A stretch of 64,000 nucleotides of DNA from Atriophallophorus winterbourni (taxonomy: Eukaryota > Platyhelminthes > Trematoda > Plagiorchiida > Microphallidae): positions 124,001-188,000 of the forward strand of contig JACCGJ010001620.1 in the NCBI GenBank assembly GCA_013407085.1, written 5' to 3'. Shown one piece after another: positions 36,950 through 49,404 of this stretch (position 1 is its first letter; the number at the start of each line of letters is the position of its first letter). Under the pieces are notes generated by a model. It was not told the origin of the DNA and ran no database searches. It worked only from the letters and a program-made list of their open reading frames with translations. The position numbers and the translations under genes were made by a program.

Positions 36950-38800
36950 AATGTGGTTTATCTAATGCCAATGTGTGAGTGCGAGTGGTATAGCTCGACA
37001 GGATGCAAAACAGATGCATCAGAGGATGAAACTTGGAGTTTAGTAGTTCATAAGTGAGAATTAAATTCAATCGAATCCATCTGCGAGCCAGCGTAATCAA
37101 ATTAAATGCACCAGTCGATCCTCATTTGAGAGGTCGCGAAATCAGCCCACCATTTTAGTTGCTCTGTGATAAATTCTCTCAAGCAGCTTGATGTCCTTTT
37201 CTAGCCAATGTGCCCAAGCTTGCACTGAGTAATCAATCACTGGTTTTTTGTATTTATTAGTAAGTGGAATGTTTCAAGTGAAAAAAGTCCGAATATACCT
37301 AGCATGAGGCTAGCTCCGTTGTACATGGCTACGCACTGCATACTGTTTTGGAGACATCCAATAATCAAAACACTGAGGTACTTTTCATTTTGGCAGCGAC
37401 CAGTTTCGAAAGTTTATTGATGTACACCAAAAAGAGAACCGGACCAAATAACGAACCATATGGGTCAATACTAGGGGCAGTGATATCTCTAGATATCACA
37501 CTATGGATATATAATGTTGCCTTGCGAACAAAGAGAAACCTACCCAGCCAGGTAAGAACGCACCCATTAATACCAGCCTCCGGCAGCTTGCCCAGAAGGA
37601 TCAAACGCCTTTCATATGCCCAAATAAAATGCTTGCACGCCAGCGTCCAGTTGTTCATATTCTTCAGCAGTTTGGTCATGTAAGAACGAAACTTCTGAAA
37701 TCCATGTTGCTTTCTGTACAAGTTTTGGGATCCAAGGTGACTCACGATCCTTCCACACACAATTATCTCCATATATTTTAAGATAGACGAAGTGTGGTTC
37801 ATACAATTGACTGATACACATTTAGAATTCTAGGTGTTGTTTCATCGGTTCCCATGGACTTGTTGACATTGAACATTCTTAAGTGTTACCACACTATTTC
37901 AGAAGTGATAAAAATATCGCATATGGTCGCTGGCACAATTTGCACTTAAAATTCCGATGGTAGTAATGCATTTTGGGGGTTGAAAACTCGTGAATAAAAG
38001 TGACTAGAGCATTAGCGGTTTCCGCAACTGAATCAATTAGCCTGTAATCTGTCATGATCAGAAAAACACTGAGTTTCAGCTTTGTCGTATTGTTAACACT
38101 TACATAAAGCAATTCGGGATTTCTTTGCATAGGATCTTGGATCTTATGTTCCGGGACAGATTTAGAATATAAATGTGTGTATACGGTTATGTAATCGATC
38201 AGGTTTTAGCAATGCGATCCGGATCTTAAACGTTCTTGGTTTCCATCAGGCCAAAGTAATCAACTTTTCTATTTGTTTTGCTTGCTTAACAGTTTGACGG
38301 GCGTTGCACACAATCGAAAACCAGAACGAGAAAGTCACTTCGACCCATCTTAGGGTGCTACTGAACATCTTCAAAGCCCGTGACTTCAGAGATTATGACT
38401 AGGTCTAGGATAGATATCTGTTGAAAAATTTTGTTGTCGAATATATTCGAAAACATGAATATACAAGGGGATGTAATCAAACATTTGGCGAAATTTGTAT
38501 TCCAGTGATTGCGGTGGATGATCTACTTGTTATATAATTGAGGCAGATTGAAATCTCCCATAATCAATAACTGCGAATTGCACTGTTTTATAACGTACTG
38601 CATTGCTTTCAAGAGTTTTGCGTTGTGTGCTCCCGATGGTGGTGTACGGTCAAACACACAAACGATGCAACTATCTACCGAGTCAACCTTCAAGTTACAC
38701 CACATACTATCTTCCAGATCGAGATCACCGTCAACCGAGAGTTGAGTACGGAGAACTTTTATTTCAGCTAGTTTAATAACCATGTAATATGCGTTTGTAT
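36950..38800 (-). mobile_element. CR1-like LINE, decayed
   Basis: The - strand shows the RT C-terminus near 37140-37240 (YSVQAWAHWLEKDI, RIYHRATKMV), RT core at 37365-37802 (LYRKQHGFQKFRSYMTKLL, FGPVLFLVYINKL) and the endonuclease at 38523-38783 (NSQLLIMGDFNLPQLYNK). Many stops. Confidence 0.7.
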
Positions 38801-40430
38801 AGGGAATTGATTGTGGTTTTTTTATAGCGTAACGGAACGGAAAGATCCTCTATTTTTCCGATCCTTTGTAAGTCAGACATTGGTCGTTTAAATAATTATA
38901 AAATGAAAACAAAGAATTTAATTTTTCTCGATATTTTATCAACGAGACGACCAGGCCAAATATTTAGCAAGCTATTTCATCGAAAACAATAATGAGGTAG
39001 GCAGTATTCACATTTTTGACCACATTCTTAGTCAAAATAAAACAAAAATCGACAACTGGAAAGGTAAACGTCTAAACACCACTTCAGTCCTCCTTTTCGA
39101 ATGTTATATACTACTTATTAATAAAGATCTGGCTTCAAACAAAAATTAACCACTAAAGATTTTCGAAAAATGTTGTTCTATGAAGAGGTGCAGAGAGTTC
39201 TCAAACTGAGTGGAACTTCAATATGTGATTCAATTCGCTAACACAAAAGTGTCACAAACACACGACCGACATCTTTTGAATGAAGCCGAGTTGATTGATA
39301 TTAAATACATGGCTTTAAACTCATTGGAGATGTCAATGATTAGTTATGCTGAAATCATCTATTTATGGATAGGATTAACATTCTTTGCCACCATAAAATG
39401 ATGTAAAAGAATCAATTATCTACAGAAACTATTCGAAAATAAATGATCTGATATTTCAAATGAATGGGCCTAAGATTGTACCTAATTTTGCTTAAGAATA
39501 TACATTTTTATCTGCCATTCTGCACGTTCATATTAACACGAGATATGTTCAAGTTGACTGCTGCATACCATGAGCGTTTAGCGACGACACAGTGGCAACA
39601 ATGGCAATTTTGTCCGAATTCTTCGATTTAAAACTCTATTAAACACTTGCTACCAAGAACCCAATCACATGTTAACAAACATAATTTTATTTAGTCTAGT
39701 TAGTCCAACATTCATTCATAATCTTTGATGAAAACAAATGAATTCATATTCGGTATTTCTCATCAAGCATTTCACTACATTCGTAAGAAAATAGAAATCG
39801 ATTTGATCAACATCAACCAATAAACAAACAGTAATGTCACGTGTTGTTACTTAAAATTGTCTGGCCGAAATGGATGTTGACGAACTTAAGGAAAGATCCC
39901 GAACTAGTTGTTTTTGGACGCATAAGTTTGGTTTAAATATTTTTCTTACAATCACCTCAGTTGTTTGCAAGATGTTCCATCCAACTCTTCGCGACACGGT
40001 GTGAGGAACCGTGTAGATAACTCAGAATGCCTTTTCAGGCTTTACTCGGTGCCCCGTCTCAATCAAATGAGCTAGAATCAAGCTGTTCACCTTTTTAGAA
40101 CAGCCTTTGCTAAACCAACTGCGGTGATGTTCGGACATTTGGTTTCATCAAATGTTTCGCTAAAATATTGAAATATTATATATAATCGTTCGCTCACCAA
40201 CTTGTACCAAATACTCTGATCTAAACTGCTCTGCATTTCCTAATCAGTTGGTGATTTTTGTTGTACATATTTCAATAAATTCTTGATATTACACGCTTTT
40301 TATCTCGCACGTCTATTTCATCATTAGATACTTCCTTTTATTACTTGTAACTCGATCAGTTCGCTATGATAAATCGCATATAAAACGATATAAATGTGCA
40401 ATAGTTACGAAAACATTCCAATTGTTGTTT
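38800..40430. other. No gene recognised
   Basis: AT-rich last part of the WSDF intron; nothing identifiable. Confidence 0.35.
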
Positions 40431-40439
40431 ATACTTCAG

Positions 40440-40637
40440 TATGAACAGTACGGGCCCGATTATCCGCCGCCAAATGAAGATACGATGGAGAAGAAATGGA
40501 GCGATTTTAGGAAGCGCTTTTATTTGTACAACTGGCCTACAAAATGGCATGATTATCAACCAACAAAACGATGGAGCGACTTTAAAAGAAGCGAACCATC
40601 TTTAGGACAAGCACCCAAAAGATGGAGTGACTTTTGA
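40440..40637 (+). CDS. Candidate neuropeptide precursor, exon 2 (WSDF peptides)
   Basis: The exon follows a pyrimidine-rich acceptor (tatacttcag) and encodes 65 residues ending in TGA, so the spliced precursor is 93 residues. In precursor numbering the tetrapeptide WSDF occurs at 48-51, 73-76 and 90-93 (the C-terminus), each preceded by KK or KR. The first two are followed by RKR and KR. A diverged copy, WHDY, sits at 64-67 after a single Lys. Spacer peptides are acidic or proline-rich (YEQYGPDYPPP..., SEPSLGQAP). No Gly precedes any dibasic site, so the peptides would not be C-terminally amidated, which is unusual for flatworm neuropeptides. Signal peptide, dibasic cleavage sites and repeated short peptides are the hallmarks of a prohormone processed in the regulated secretory pathway. 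I do not recognise the peptide family, and the receptor is unknown. Confidence 0.72.
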   Translation, partial: YEQYGPDYPPPNEDTMEKKWSDFRKRFYLYNWPTKWHDYQPTKRWSDFKRSEPSLGQAPKRWSDF

Positions 40638-40668
40638 ACAATTACGCTGGCAAATTATTTGATAAAGC

Positions 40669-40674
40669 AATAAA
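40669..40674 (+). terminator. Polyadenylation signal of the WSDF precursor
   Basis: A canonical AATAAA begins 32 bases after the TGA of the WSDF exon. It supports 40440-40637 being a genuine last coding exon with a very short 3' UTR. Confidence 0.6.
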
Positions 40675-40679
40675 ATTCA

Positions 40680-41985
40680 TTTACTAACGATAGTACAAAA
40701 TATTGTCCATTATTTGGTTTTCCACTCGTTGATGATACGTAGAGCAGGTTTTTTGTCACACTACACATTTGTGTGGTTTCGTCAGATAATAATCGAGTCT
40801 TCCCTAAGTAGCTAATTTGGGTTCATGAGGAATTCGCTTAATTGTATGAGGTTTCGCGGATGAAACGCAGAACACAAAAATGTTATCATCCCGCCATAGT
40901 TGTTGTGTACTATCTTCAGAACCCGTTGTCCACCATGGAATTTTACGAAATAAGGGTTAAGCTTAATATCTACCGCTCACCCCGTATAGCTTTTAACATT
41001 CAATTCCATTTCATTACCTACACGCCTGGTCAGATTGTGGATCTGTGAAGTGCATTAGCGAAGAGTGCTAATCTCGAGCATTTGAATCACATGTAGCGCA
41101 CAATTCTCCGTGGGTTAGAGTTGGACAGGCTGACCTCAGGGATGAATCAATGTGCGCAGGTGATTATTGTTGGACTGCTGAAACGAAAATGTGATAGTTG
41201 GCCAGATGTTCGGCATCTACCAACTCTTGACCTAAAATGGCCTTGAGCAATCATTTCCGGTTTCACTACCGCACCCGTTGCAATATCGAACTCTTTGAAA
41301 CTGGTTTCACTGACATAATTTGGTGTAACGGTGGGTGATTTGCAATTTCGTTTAATATAGTTGGAGCTTTCAGGCCCTGTTGTTATATCCAAATATATCC
41401 AATGAGAAAAAGGATTTAGGAGTCAGCATCAATGAAAATTCAGTAGCTCGTGTGTCGTAATGCAGTTAATTGTTGTATTCAACTTTCAGCTATGACGATT
41501 ATTTTAGCGTTTATCAGCAAATTTTTAGCGTCGATCCCTATAGTTTGATTGAATGTAAGTAAATACTGCATGGTGAAAATTAGTCCACAGTGCTTCAGCG
41601 AGGTATACAATCCATTCTAATTTCTTGAAAAATAACACGGGAAAGAACGAGTAACGGCAGACGCGATGCAGCAGCAGTGTATACCTCAAAGTCTTGACCT
41701 GGTTTCCATATTTTCATATCATTTTGGAGTTAGATCGACAGCCTCAAGCTGTGCCAACTGTTGTCAATTGCTTGATCACGCGCTGAGGAATACTATAAAT
41801 ATTGAGTGCATGTTAAGAACAAACCGTCTGAATATATTTCAACATGAGCTATGTACAACGCAAACACAAATAGAACAGATTTGACACGGGAGCTTGAAAC
41901 TTCTGGTTAATCAAAGTTTATTCGCCGGTCCTGTCTGCAGCCTTTCCTAAAAAAACGCATTTCTCGATATCACACATCGGTCCTC
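40680..41985. other. No gene recognised
   Basis: Downstream of the WSDF gene. One 81-codon - strand frame (41147-41392) lacks a recognisable domain. Confidence 0.35.
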
Positions 41986-42440
41986 AAATCTTACCACAGA
42001 AATACATGAACGTGTTACTTTCTCGCCTTATTTTTGAAACAAGTGTCTTATTGAATGTCCTTCGGTAGACACAATTCTACAGATAATAATAAAAATATCG
42101 CGCAGTGTCCTCCTTTGGGTAAAATCACATACACCCAGACGTCTCCAATTTTTCTGTGTGCGGGACATTGTTGAGACCCATCAATCTGTGGTAAAATTTA
42201 TCAGTGTAATATCTTTTTCGAAGCTAAGGAGCACAGAGCTCTACCGCTAAATCCATCGTACGACGATGGTAGATATTCATTATACTTGGTAACGTTACCA
42301 GTAAGTATATTCCACATTTTCTTCGAAATATATTTATAAATCTGCTGGCTTGTCCTCTGGGAGTGAACCTGTGCTCTTCAGACTTAAACTAATCCATAAT
42401 CTTAGGTCGTTTTTCACCGAGCTCCATGCTGAGTGCTATT
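41985..42440 (-). mobile_element. CR1-like LINE fragment
   Basis: Matches the 50980-51400 copy at the base level (gtgtcctcctttgggtaaaa, acacccagacgtctccaat, cttggtaacgttacc), in the same orientation. The C-terminal part of the RT only. Confidence 0.65.
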
Positions 42441-42879
42441 AGCATCTTCATCCTTCGGAAACTGTATGACACACAAAAATTGCGTACACCCAGTGGTTAT
42501 TCTATATGTGAGCGAACGGATAAATGATGCAAAGCAAGAGCATTTATAATGACTGCCGTCCTGGTCGAAAAATGAGCCAGTGTTTCCAACGCTTAACAAA
42601 AAGCTAACAGAAGAAAAATCAAGTTCTAGCAGATAGGTGGTCGGTGGCTGACTAAAAAAGTTACGCGTAACGGCCAGAATGAAATAAATGTACTTTTTAT
42701 TGATTAGAACAACAGGGTCGATTAGGTACACAATTAGCGAACCTGAACTTCACGGGTACTCTTCGAATACTTGACTGTCAATTTAAAATAAATTGGTAAA
42801 TGGAGTGAATAAAAGTTCGTGACCGATAGGAGAAGGGTATTCTTGAAAAATAAAGCTTGCAATGAATCGGTTGGAGTAT

Positions 42880-44260
42880 TTCGTTGGTAACGTCTAGCTT
42901 CTGACACAGAAGCTTCGTCAGACGAAGGATGTCAGTACCTGACCAATCCTAAGCTGGTTAAGAACTGCACAGGCCATGGTTGGTGTTGCGTTCGTTAAGA
43001 TAGACATGCGCTAGTAATAACACACCACCACCCACACAAGCCATATAATCCCGTCGATGATACATTCATCATCATAAAACACGACTGATTAGAAGCATTA
43101 TACGGCTACCTCAATAACTTGGATCCCGAAATACAAGTTACACACGAAATTGAGTCAATAGAAGGGACACTTCCATTCTTAGACTGTCTCACGCAAAAGC
43201 AGAATGGTAATATAAGTACTACGGTCTACCGTAAGCCAATCAACACAAATGCGATCTTGCAGTACTCAACTGCGCACCCCCAAAATATATTTAATTCTGT
43301 GGCGAAATAGTTGTTCTACAAATTTAAGTCGCGTGCAGCGATCACACCGATAAAACCGAGGCCATCAAGAAGTTATCGTCGGATTGCTGACCACGGTTAC
43401 CCTAAGAGCCTAATTAATCTCTAACTGAAACGAATAAAATACCCAGCACCAAAAACGAAAATGTTTTGATTGCAACAGTTTCTATACCGCAGTTTAAGGA
43501 AGCGTCATAGTGGTTAACTCGAACCTTGAATGACGCAGGTATACGAGTAACTTATAAAAGGGGTAGAACGATTAGATTCTTATTAGCTAATCTCGAGGAT
43601 AAAACAGCTTCAGGCTGTGCGATGAATTCCACATATAAATTCAACTACATGGGTTGCTCGGGAGTATATATCGGGCAAACATCCAGAGAACTCATTACTA
43701 GGATAAACGAACACAAAAAATCAAATCTGTAAGCAGCCATACAATTCTAGTGAATAGCAATCACTGATAAGAGATTCAGCACTAGTGGAATACGTGCTGG
43801 ACACTGATCAATACGTTGATCTTGATTACGTAAGAGATAAGGCGAGGGGTAAAACCATACATGGAACGTCTTCAAACTGAGTCGGATGAGGTAGCGAAGG
43901 CCGGTAATAATGGGGCCAATAATGTGGATGGATCTGATATCTGCACAATCTGGCAGCGGATAAACATTAACTTATTTGATCCCTAGTTTGCGCACCAAGC
44001 ACTCAATCGAGCTAATCTCTCAGCAGATGTCATTCATACCTGCCACGACCAAAACAATTACGAAATTATACGGCTTGTGTGGGTGGTAGTGCGTCAATTG
44101 ATATTATTGGCGCCTGTCCTTCTTAACGAGCGCAGAACCCACCACGGCGTGTGCAGTTATTAATCAGCTTAGGATTGGTCAGGTGAATGGAATGTAGGCT
44201 CGATCTCTCTTCGTACTGACAAAGCTTCCGTGTCAGAAGCGAAGCGTTACCAATAAATGA
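42880..44260 (+). mobile_element. Penelope-like retroelement remnant with inverted ends
   Basis: The + strand frame 43119-43310 reads GTLPFLDCLTQKQNG then TTVYRKPINTNAILQYSTAHP, the end of a Penelope-type RT. The frame 43526-43732 reads CAMNSTYKFNYMGCSGVYIGQTSRELITRINEH, a GIY-YIG endonuclease with YIG, Arg and EH in place. The ends (42886-43015 and about 44100-44250) are inverted repeats of each other (ctgaccaatcctaagctggt versus its reverse near 44165-44185). Frameshifts make it inactive. Confidence 0.8.
44210..44252 (+). ncRNA. Hammerhead-like motif of Penelope remnant (decayed)
   Basis: CTGACAA, one extra base, a 7-base stem II with one mismatch (GCTTCCG/CAGAAGC) and 3-base loop, then GAA and GCGT. 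The inverted partner at 42925-42886 on the - strand keeps CTGACGA and a perfect stem (GCTTCTG/CAGAAGC) but has lost GAA. Together they imply an intact ancestor. Confidence 0.5.
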
Positions 44261-44890
44261 TCTCACTGATACATTAAAATCTTTCTTTCTAATAAATTGT
44301 TATTTTATTCTCATGTTTGTATCCTATTGTAATTTAGGTAAACGTATGTTTGGCACGCTATTTTGATTGCTTAGTCGCTCTTACCAGTAGTGAAATATGT
44401 TTCTATTCAACTTTACTCAAAATATAAATATTTGAAAATCGTGTACAACATTTTGTTTCTAACAATAGTGCTTATTAATTTGTGCGCAGATGTTTTACTT
44501 ATAAGTTTTAGTAATTCATTTGCAAGCAGGACTAGAAAATAAACGTTTTTTGCTAATATTTCTAATATAATTGTTGAGAATACATTCAAGATCACGTACA
44601 ATCACACTTCATGATTCGACCGTGACCAATGTGCCTTATAAGTAATTATTTAATTCGTGAGGTTTCAGATTCCTTTGGTTTTAGCCCATCTTAAAATTGA
44701 AGCAATTCAGTTAGTCAGTCAGCGTTTGCTTATATCTTATGGAACAATAACCCTCGAGGATTATTAGAACCGTAATTCTGTCACTGAGATTATTTTAAAC
44801 AATTGTAGACAAATGGAAGCGAATATACATATCAACACTTAGCATTAGTGGAACACAGTATTAACAATGCAGAAAATAAGGAAGACAAGC
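44260..44890. other. No gene recognised
   Basis: AT-rich, nothing identifiable. Confidence 0.35.
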
Positions 44891-45025
44891 TGAATCAAGG
44901 TACACAAGATCAATTAAACGTTATCTTTGTTTCAATCGCATGCGGATCCCGCTCTTACTGTACTTACCTGATGAGCGCAACCAACACGAAATTGGTAGTG
45001 GGTTGTTTGTGATTGAAATTCATGT
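44890..45025 (+). repeat. Hammerhead repeat, single copy
   Basis: cgcatgcggatcccgctctt leads to CTGATGA at 44968-44974, then CGAAATTGGTAGTGGG. ACTTAC before the core pairs with GTGGGT after it (two G-T pairs). Stem II is disrupted. Confidence 0.6.
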
Positions 45026-45190
45026 CGATACGGATTTTTGTTCGGATTTTGTTTAGAATTTTCAAGAGCAGTTATTGTGCATCTAGTTTTACGAATGCAA
45101 TTCTTGATAATTACTCTTGCTTCCGTTTAATGCTAATACCAAATTTTAATTTTTCTGATTGTAAGTGAATCGAAAATGAGTATTCTCAAT

Positions 45191-48100
45191 GTTGTTGCTG
45201 GCCTCCTTCGGTCGATGTCGACCATGGATGTACATCACAAACGCGTGAATGTTCAAGTTTTGAGCTTTTTGAGTGACTAAACAGTCCGATTCGGGAAGAA
45301 CAATCTCTCCCGCAGCGCTGGCAACGAAAGTCAGAACTCGGTTGTATTGCGTCAGTTGCACGTCGGCGGCGTGATATGCGTTCAGCCGCCAAGAGCTGTA
45401 TCTGCTCCTCCCCAGCATGCAGACGACGCGTTACACAATGCCTCCAATGTGAGCGGTCAAGAGCAAGTTCTTCCCAACTCGCCGGGTCAAAGCCAAGAGC
45501 TTTCATATCTCTTTTGCAAACGTCTTTGTAGCGCAAGTGCCGTCAGCCCAATGGTCGACTTCCTAGTTGCAACTCACCATAGAGTAGATCTTTCGGAATA
45601 CGACCATTTTCCATTCTATAGACATGACCAAGCCACCGCAGGCGGCGCTGACGTAATAGGGTCAACATGCTCTGTAGACCAGCTTTGGAAAGCACTTCAG
45701 CGTTAGTCACTCTGTCCATTCACGATATGTCCAAAATACGACGGATGCTTTGTAGATGGAAAGCATTCATCTTCCGTTCGTGTCTTGCGTGGGTGGTCCA
45801 GGTTTCACTGTCGTACAGTAAAGCATTTAGTACGCACGCGCTGTACATAATTATTTTCGTCTTTACAGCCAGCTTGCAGTTACTCCAATCACGAGATTTC
45901 ATTCGGGAAAAAATGACAGCTGCTCTGCCAATCCGCTTATAAATCTCCGTATCTAGCGAGAAGTTATCCGCAATGGTTGAACCAAGATATGTGAACTGAT
46001 GTACTGATTCAAGCTGAGAGTTTCCAACAGTTATGATGGGAGGCGATATAGTCCCTTGACCAAGGACTTTGGTCTTGCTCATGCTGATTGTTAGACCAAA
46101 GTTTTTGCATGCCGACGAAAAACAGTCCATTAGAGAGTGAAGGTGCTCTTGGGAGTGAGCAATAAATGCTGCATCGTCGGCAAACAGCAGGTCACGGATT
46201 AGCACATTTCGTGCCTTGGTTTGTGCTCTCAACCGGTCTAGGTTGAAAAGCTTGCCATCACTTCGCGTGCGTAGGTAAATACCTTCTGTCCTCGTCCTGA
46301 AAGCGTGCTTCAGAAGCAGAGCAAAGAAAATGCCGAACAGCGTGGAAGCAAGAACACACCCTTGTTTGACGCCTCGGCGAATTTCAAAGGCTTCTGAGCT
46401 GAAACCGTTAAAATGGACTGAGCCCTTCATGCCTGAGTGGAACGAAATAACGAGTTTTAGCAGTCTTGGGGGGCAGCCTATCAAACCAAGCATTTTGAAA
46501 AAACCCTCCCTGCTGACGTAGTCGAATGCCTTAGTCAAATCAATAAAAACAGCGTATAATGGCATACGCTGTTCCCGACACTTTTCTTGAAGTTGTCTCA
46601 GCGAGAAGATCATGTCAACGATTGATCTTCCCTTGCGGAAGCCACATTGAGATTCGGAGTAAATTCTATCAGCTAAAACTTGCAGCCGGATCAGTAAGAC
46701 TTTATCAAACAATTTGCCTACAACCCAAACTTTGATACGATTAACACTACATGAGTTTTCCCGTTCTTCTTTTTTATTGTATATACCTCATAACTCCATC
46801 CTATGGTTATTGCTAAGCGAAATGCTTTTTAGACCATTACAACTTTGAATCACTTTGAACATTCAGAAGGGAGATTCATCTGTAATTGTTGCAGTCACCT
46901 CTATCTCCTTTATTTTTGAATAGCGTGATGATCTTTGTGTCTCGCATCTCTTGTGGGACACACCCCTCCTGCCAGCATTGAAGAAGCAAATGGTAAAGCG
47001 GTTGTAATAATGCTGCTCTACAGCATTTGATGAGCTCAGTTGGAATTCCGTCGTCACCGGGGGCCTTCTCATTCGCTAATCGGTCGATTGCTCTATTGAG
47101 CTCATCAAGAGTAGGGGGAGTATCTAGATATTCAATAGTCGGCAACCGCTCGACATTTTCAAATACATGTGGTAAAACCGTACTGTTTCTAGAGTAGAGA
47201 GAGGAGAAGTGCTCTACCCATCTTTCCATCTGCTGAGTTTTGTCCACAATCAGGTCACCAGATACAGACTTAATGGGAGCCGTTTTAAGTTTGTTTGGAC
47301 CAATGGCTCTCTTGTTCCCATTATACATGCAGTGAAAATTTCCAGTATCCGCAGCTTTTTGGATACTAAGGCTAATTTCTGTCCAGTAGTCATTTGCACA
47401 TCGCCTTGCAGTCTGTTGGACCTTATTTCTGGCTGCTCTTAAAAGTCGTAAGTTTTCATCTGTTGGCATACCTTTGAACCTCAAGAATGCTGGCCGTTTC
47501 TCATCCAACACAGCAGTCATCTCAGAAGCTTTTGCTTCGAACCAGTCGCTTCGTTCGAGCTTTCTTCGGACCGAAAGTGGAAAGTGCGACTCGGCATATG
47601 CTGTTTTTAATCGATTCCCAGTTTTCTGAAGCCGATTCAAGTGGGGTTGTCTTGCTGAACTCGGCTGTGAAGGCTTTTGCAAATCGCGCAGCTAGATTAG
47701 GTTCGCACATGCGGGTGACGTCAATCCTAGGCTTACCAGACAATTTGGTGCGGTGAAATCTCGTGTCGGAAAGCTTCAGTTTTGCACAAACCAGTGAATG
47801 ATCAGTGTCACAGTCTGCGCTTTGATATGATCTGGTGAGAAGTACGCTTCCTATATTAGTGCGCCTAACAAGGATAAGATCAAGCTGGTGCCAGTGCTTA
47901 GAGCGAGGATGTTTCCAAGAGACCTTGTGCTGTGGTTTTGTTTGAAAGAAAGTGTTACTAACACAGAGACTGAACTGTGTGCATAATTCTAAAAGGCGTA
48001 GTCCATTTTCATTGGTTATACCTACACCGAATCTCCCGAGACATTTTTGCTAAGATTCGTAGTCTGCACCAACTCTAGCATTGAAATCACCCAATACCAC

Positions 48101-49390
48101 TACACAGTTTCTTTGTGGCACGTTTTTCAGGACTGTTGCGAGGTTGTAATAAAAAGCGTCTTTTTCAGCAGTCGTCGCAGAGAGCGTCGGCGCATAAACG
48201 TTTACCAACGTAATGGTACCAGTAATGCACCTCAGATTTAAAGTCCAAATCCGTTCGCTCCCGCTGCTGCTCGGTTCTGTTGCTTTTAGAAGGTCGTTTC
48301 GAACGGCAAACCCAACTCCATGCAGTCAAGGCTCATCAGAACCCCTTCCTTTCCAAAAAACGTGTAATCTCTTTCTGTTAGCTTACCAGTGTCTGGTAAT
48401 CGCGTCTCTTGTAGGGCTGCCACGTCGACATTTAGTCTCTTTAACTCATTGTTAATCACAGCAGATTTTCTTACGCCTCTGATATTGAGACGTCGTTATG
48501 AAATCCAGGAAGCATGGACCGGACGTTCCAGGTTCCCAGTTTCAGAAATGACATTTGTTTTTTAGTAGTTGGTTTCGCTGGTGCGGAAATAACAGTCTTC
48601 TTGTCGGTTGATTCCTAATCCCCATGCACCCAATGAGGATAGCAGACCGTGGCGAGACGGCACCATATTAGCTGGGGGCTGCCCAGCTTGAGGCGGGCGG
48701 TAGTCGTCCAATCAGACCTGAAAGTCTCTGCCACCATCGGAAGCAGCCCCGGGCGCTAAGCTCTACGCCAATCGAGCCATAGCTTTTAACCGGTATCTGC
48801 TGCTTCCCGTGTTATTATCCGCAGAAGCGGAATGGAGTGTCCTCTCCATTGGTGCGTTGTGATGTACGCCAGGGCAGTTCAAAGTGGAGAACTAGCTGTT
48901 GCCCATGCAGCAAGTGCTCCCTCTCCACGGCACCACCGGAACCAAAGGAACAGCTAGGCTGATACGTTTGGACAACGATGCCGTCGCAGAAGTTGGCAGG
49001 GCGAAGTTGTAAAAAACTTCGGACTGCCTAACGGGACTCCGGCTCCGGATTTTTCCTCGAGGTTGACTCCTGAAGCCTTTTCCATGATTGGATGTAGCCA
49101 CAAGGCAGTGGAGGTTTGAGATAAGGGTTTTCCTTCCCCCAGGTGGACCGCCTTCATGGACTTACGAGCTCCACCTGCCCGAAGCATGCTGGTTTTGAGG
49201 CGCCAGTCAGCCGCCTTCGCCCTTTCTCCTGTCAGTAGAAGCAGTTCCGCCGGGTCACACAGGACCACGCGTGCAGGCCAGGAGCTGGACTTGGTTGTCA
49301 GAGGCTATATGAGACGCGTGCTATAGGAGCATTTTTGGAATTGGGAGCTTATCCCCAAAACCGCCCCGGCTTTGACAACCTTGGAACCTC
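45191..49390 (-). mobile_element. RTE-like LINE family B, full-length but broken copy
   Basis: The copy runs 5' to 3' on the - strand from about 49390 to 45191 and is flanked by 14-base direct repeats (tgagcattctcaat at 49391-49404, tgagtattctcaat at 45177-45190). In order it has a GC-rich 5' region (48850-49390), a decayed endonuclease (about 47700-48500), an RT N-terminal part at 47682-46876 (KAPGDDGIPTELIK, CNNYR), RT core at 46712-45720 (GFRKGRSIVDMIFSLRQLQ, FIDLTKAFDYVSREG, RRGVKQGCVLASTLF, LLFADDAAFI), and a C-terminal part at 45536-45186 with a Cys/His finger (CQRCGRDCSSRIGLFSH). The 3' end is GGCCAACAACA-like. A CR1 tail is inserted in the RT at about 46718-46862. Confidence 0.85.
46718..46862 (+). 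mobile_element. CR1 3' tail nested in the family B RT
   Basis: Between CNNYR and FDKVLLIRLQ of the RT lies foreign sequence with the CR1 3' UTR signature (ctccatcctatggttattgc ... ttttagaccattacaacttt), antisense to its host LINE. Confidence 0.65.
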
Positions 49391-49404
49391 TGAGCATTCT
49401 CAAT

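Larger units (their letters stand above)
23272..40439 (+). other. 17.2 kb intron of the WSDF precursor gene
   Basis: This is the interval between the phase-0 donor at 23272 and the acceptor ending at 40439. It is made up largely of CR1-like LINE fragments on both strands, hammerhead tandem repeats, RTE-like LINE 3' ends and AT microsatellites. Its boundaries rest on splice signals and matching phase only. No transcript evidence is available, and small coding exons within it cannot be excluded. Confidence 0.55.

Noticed and set aside
39225..39270. Hammerhead-like cacacgaccgacatc
   Set aside because: It shares only a few bases with the 15.3 kb repeat and has neither the CTGATGA core nor paired stems.
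43119..43310. A host gene at 43119-43310
   Set aside because: TVYRKP and the following residues are the signature end of a Penelope-type reverse transcriptase.
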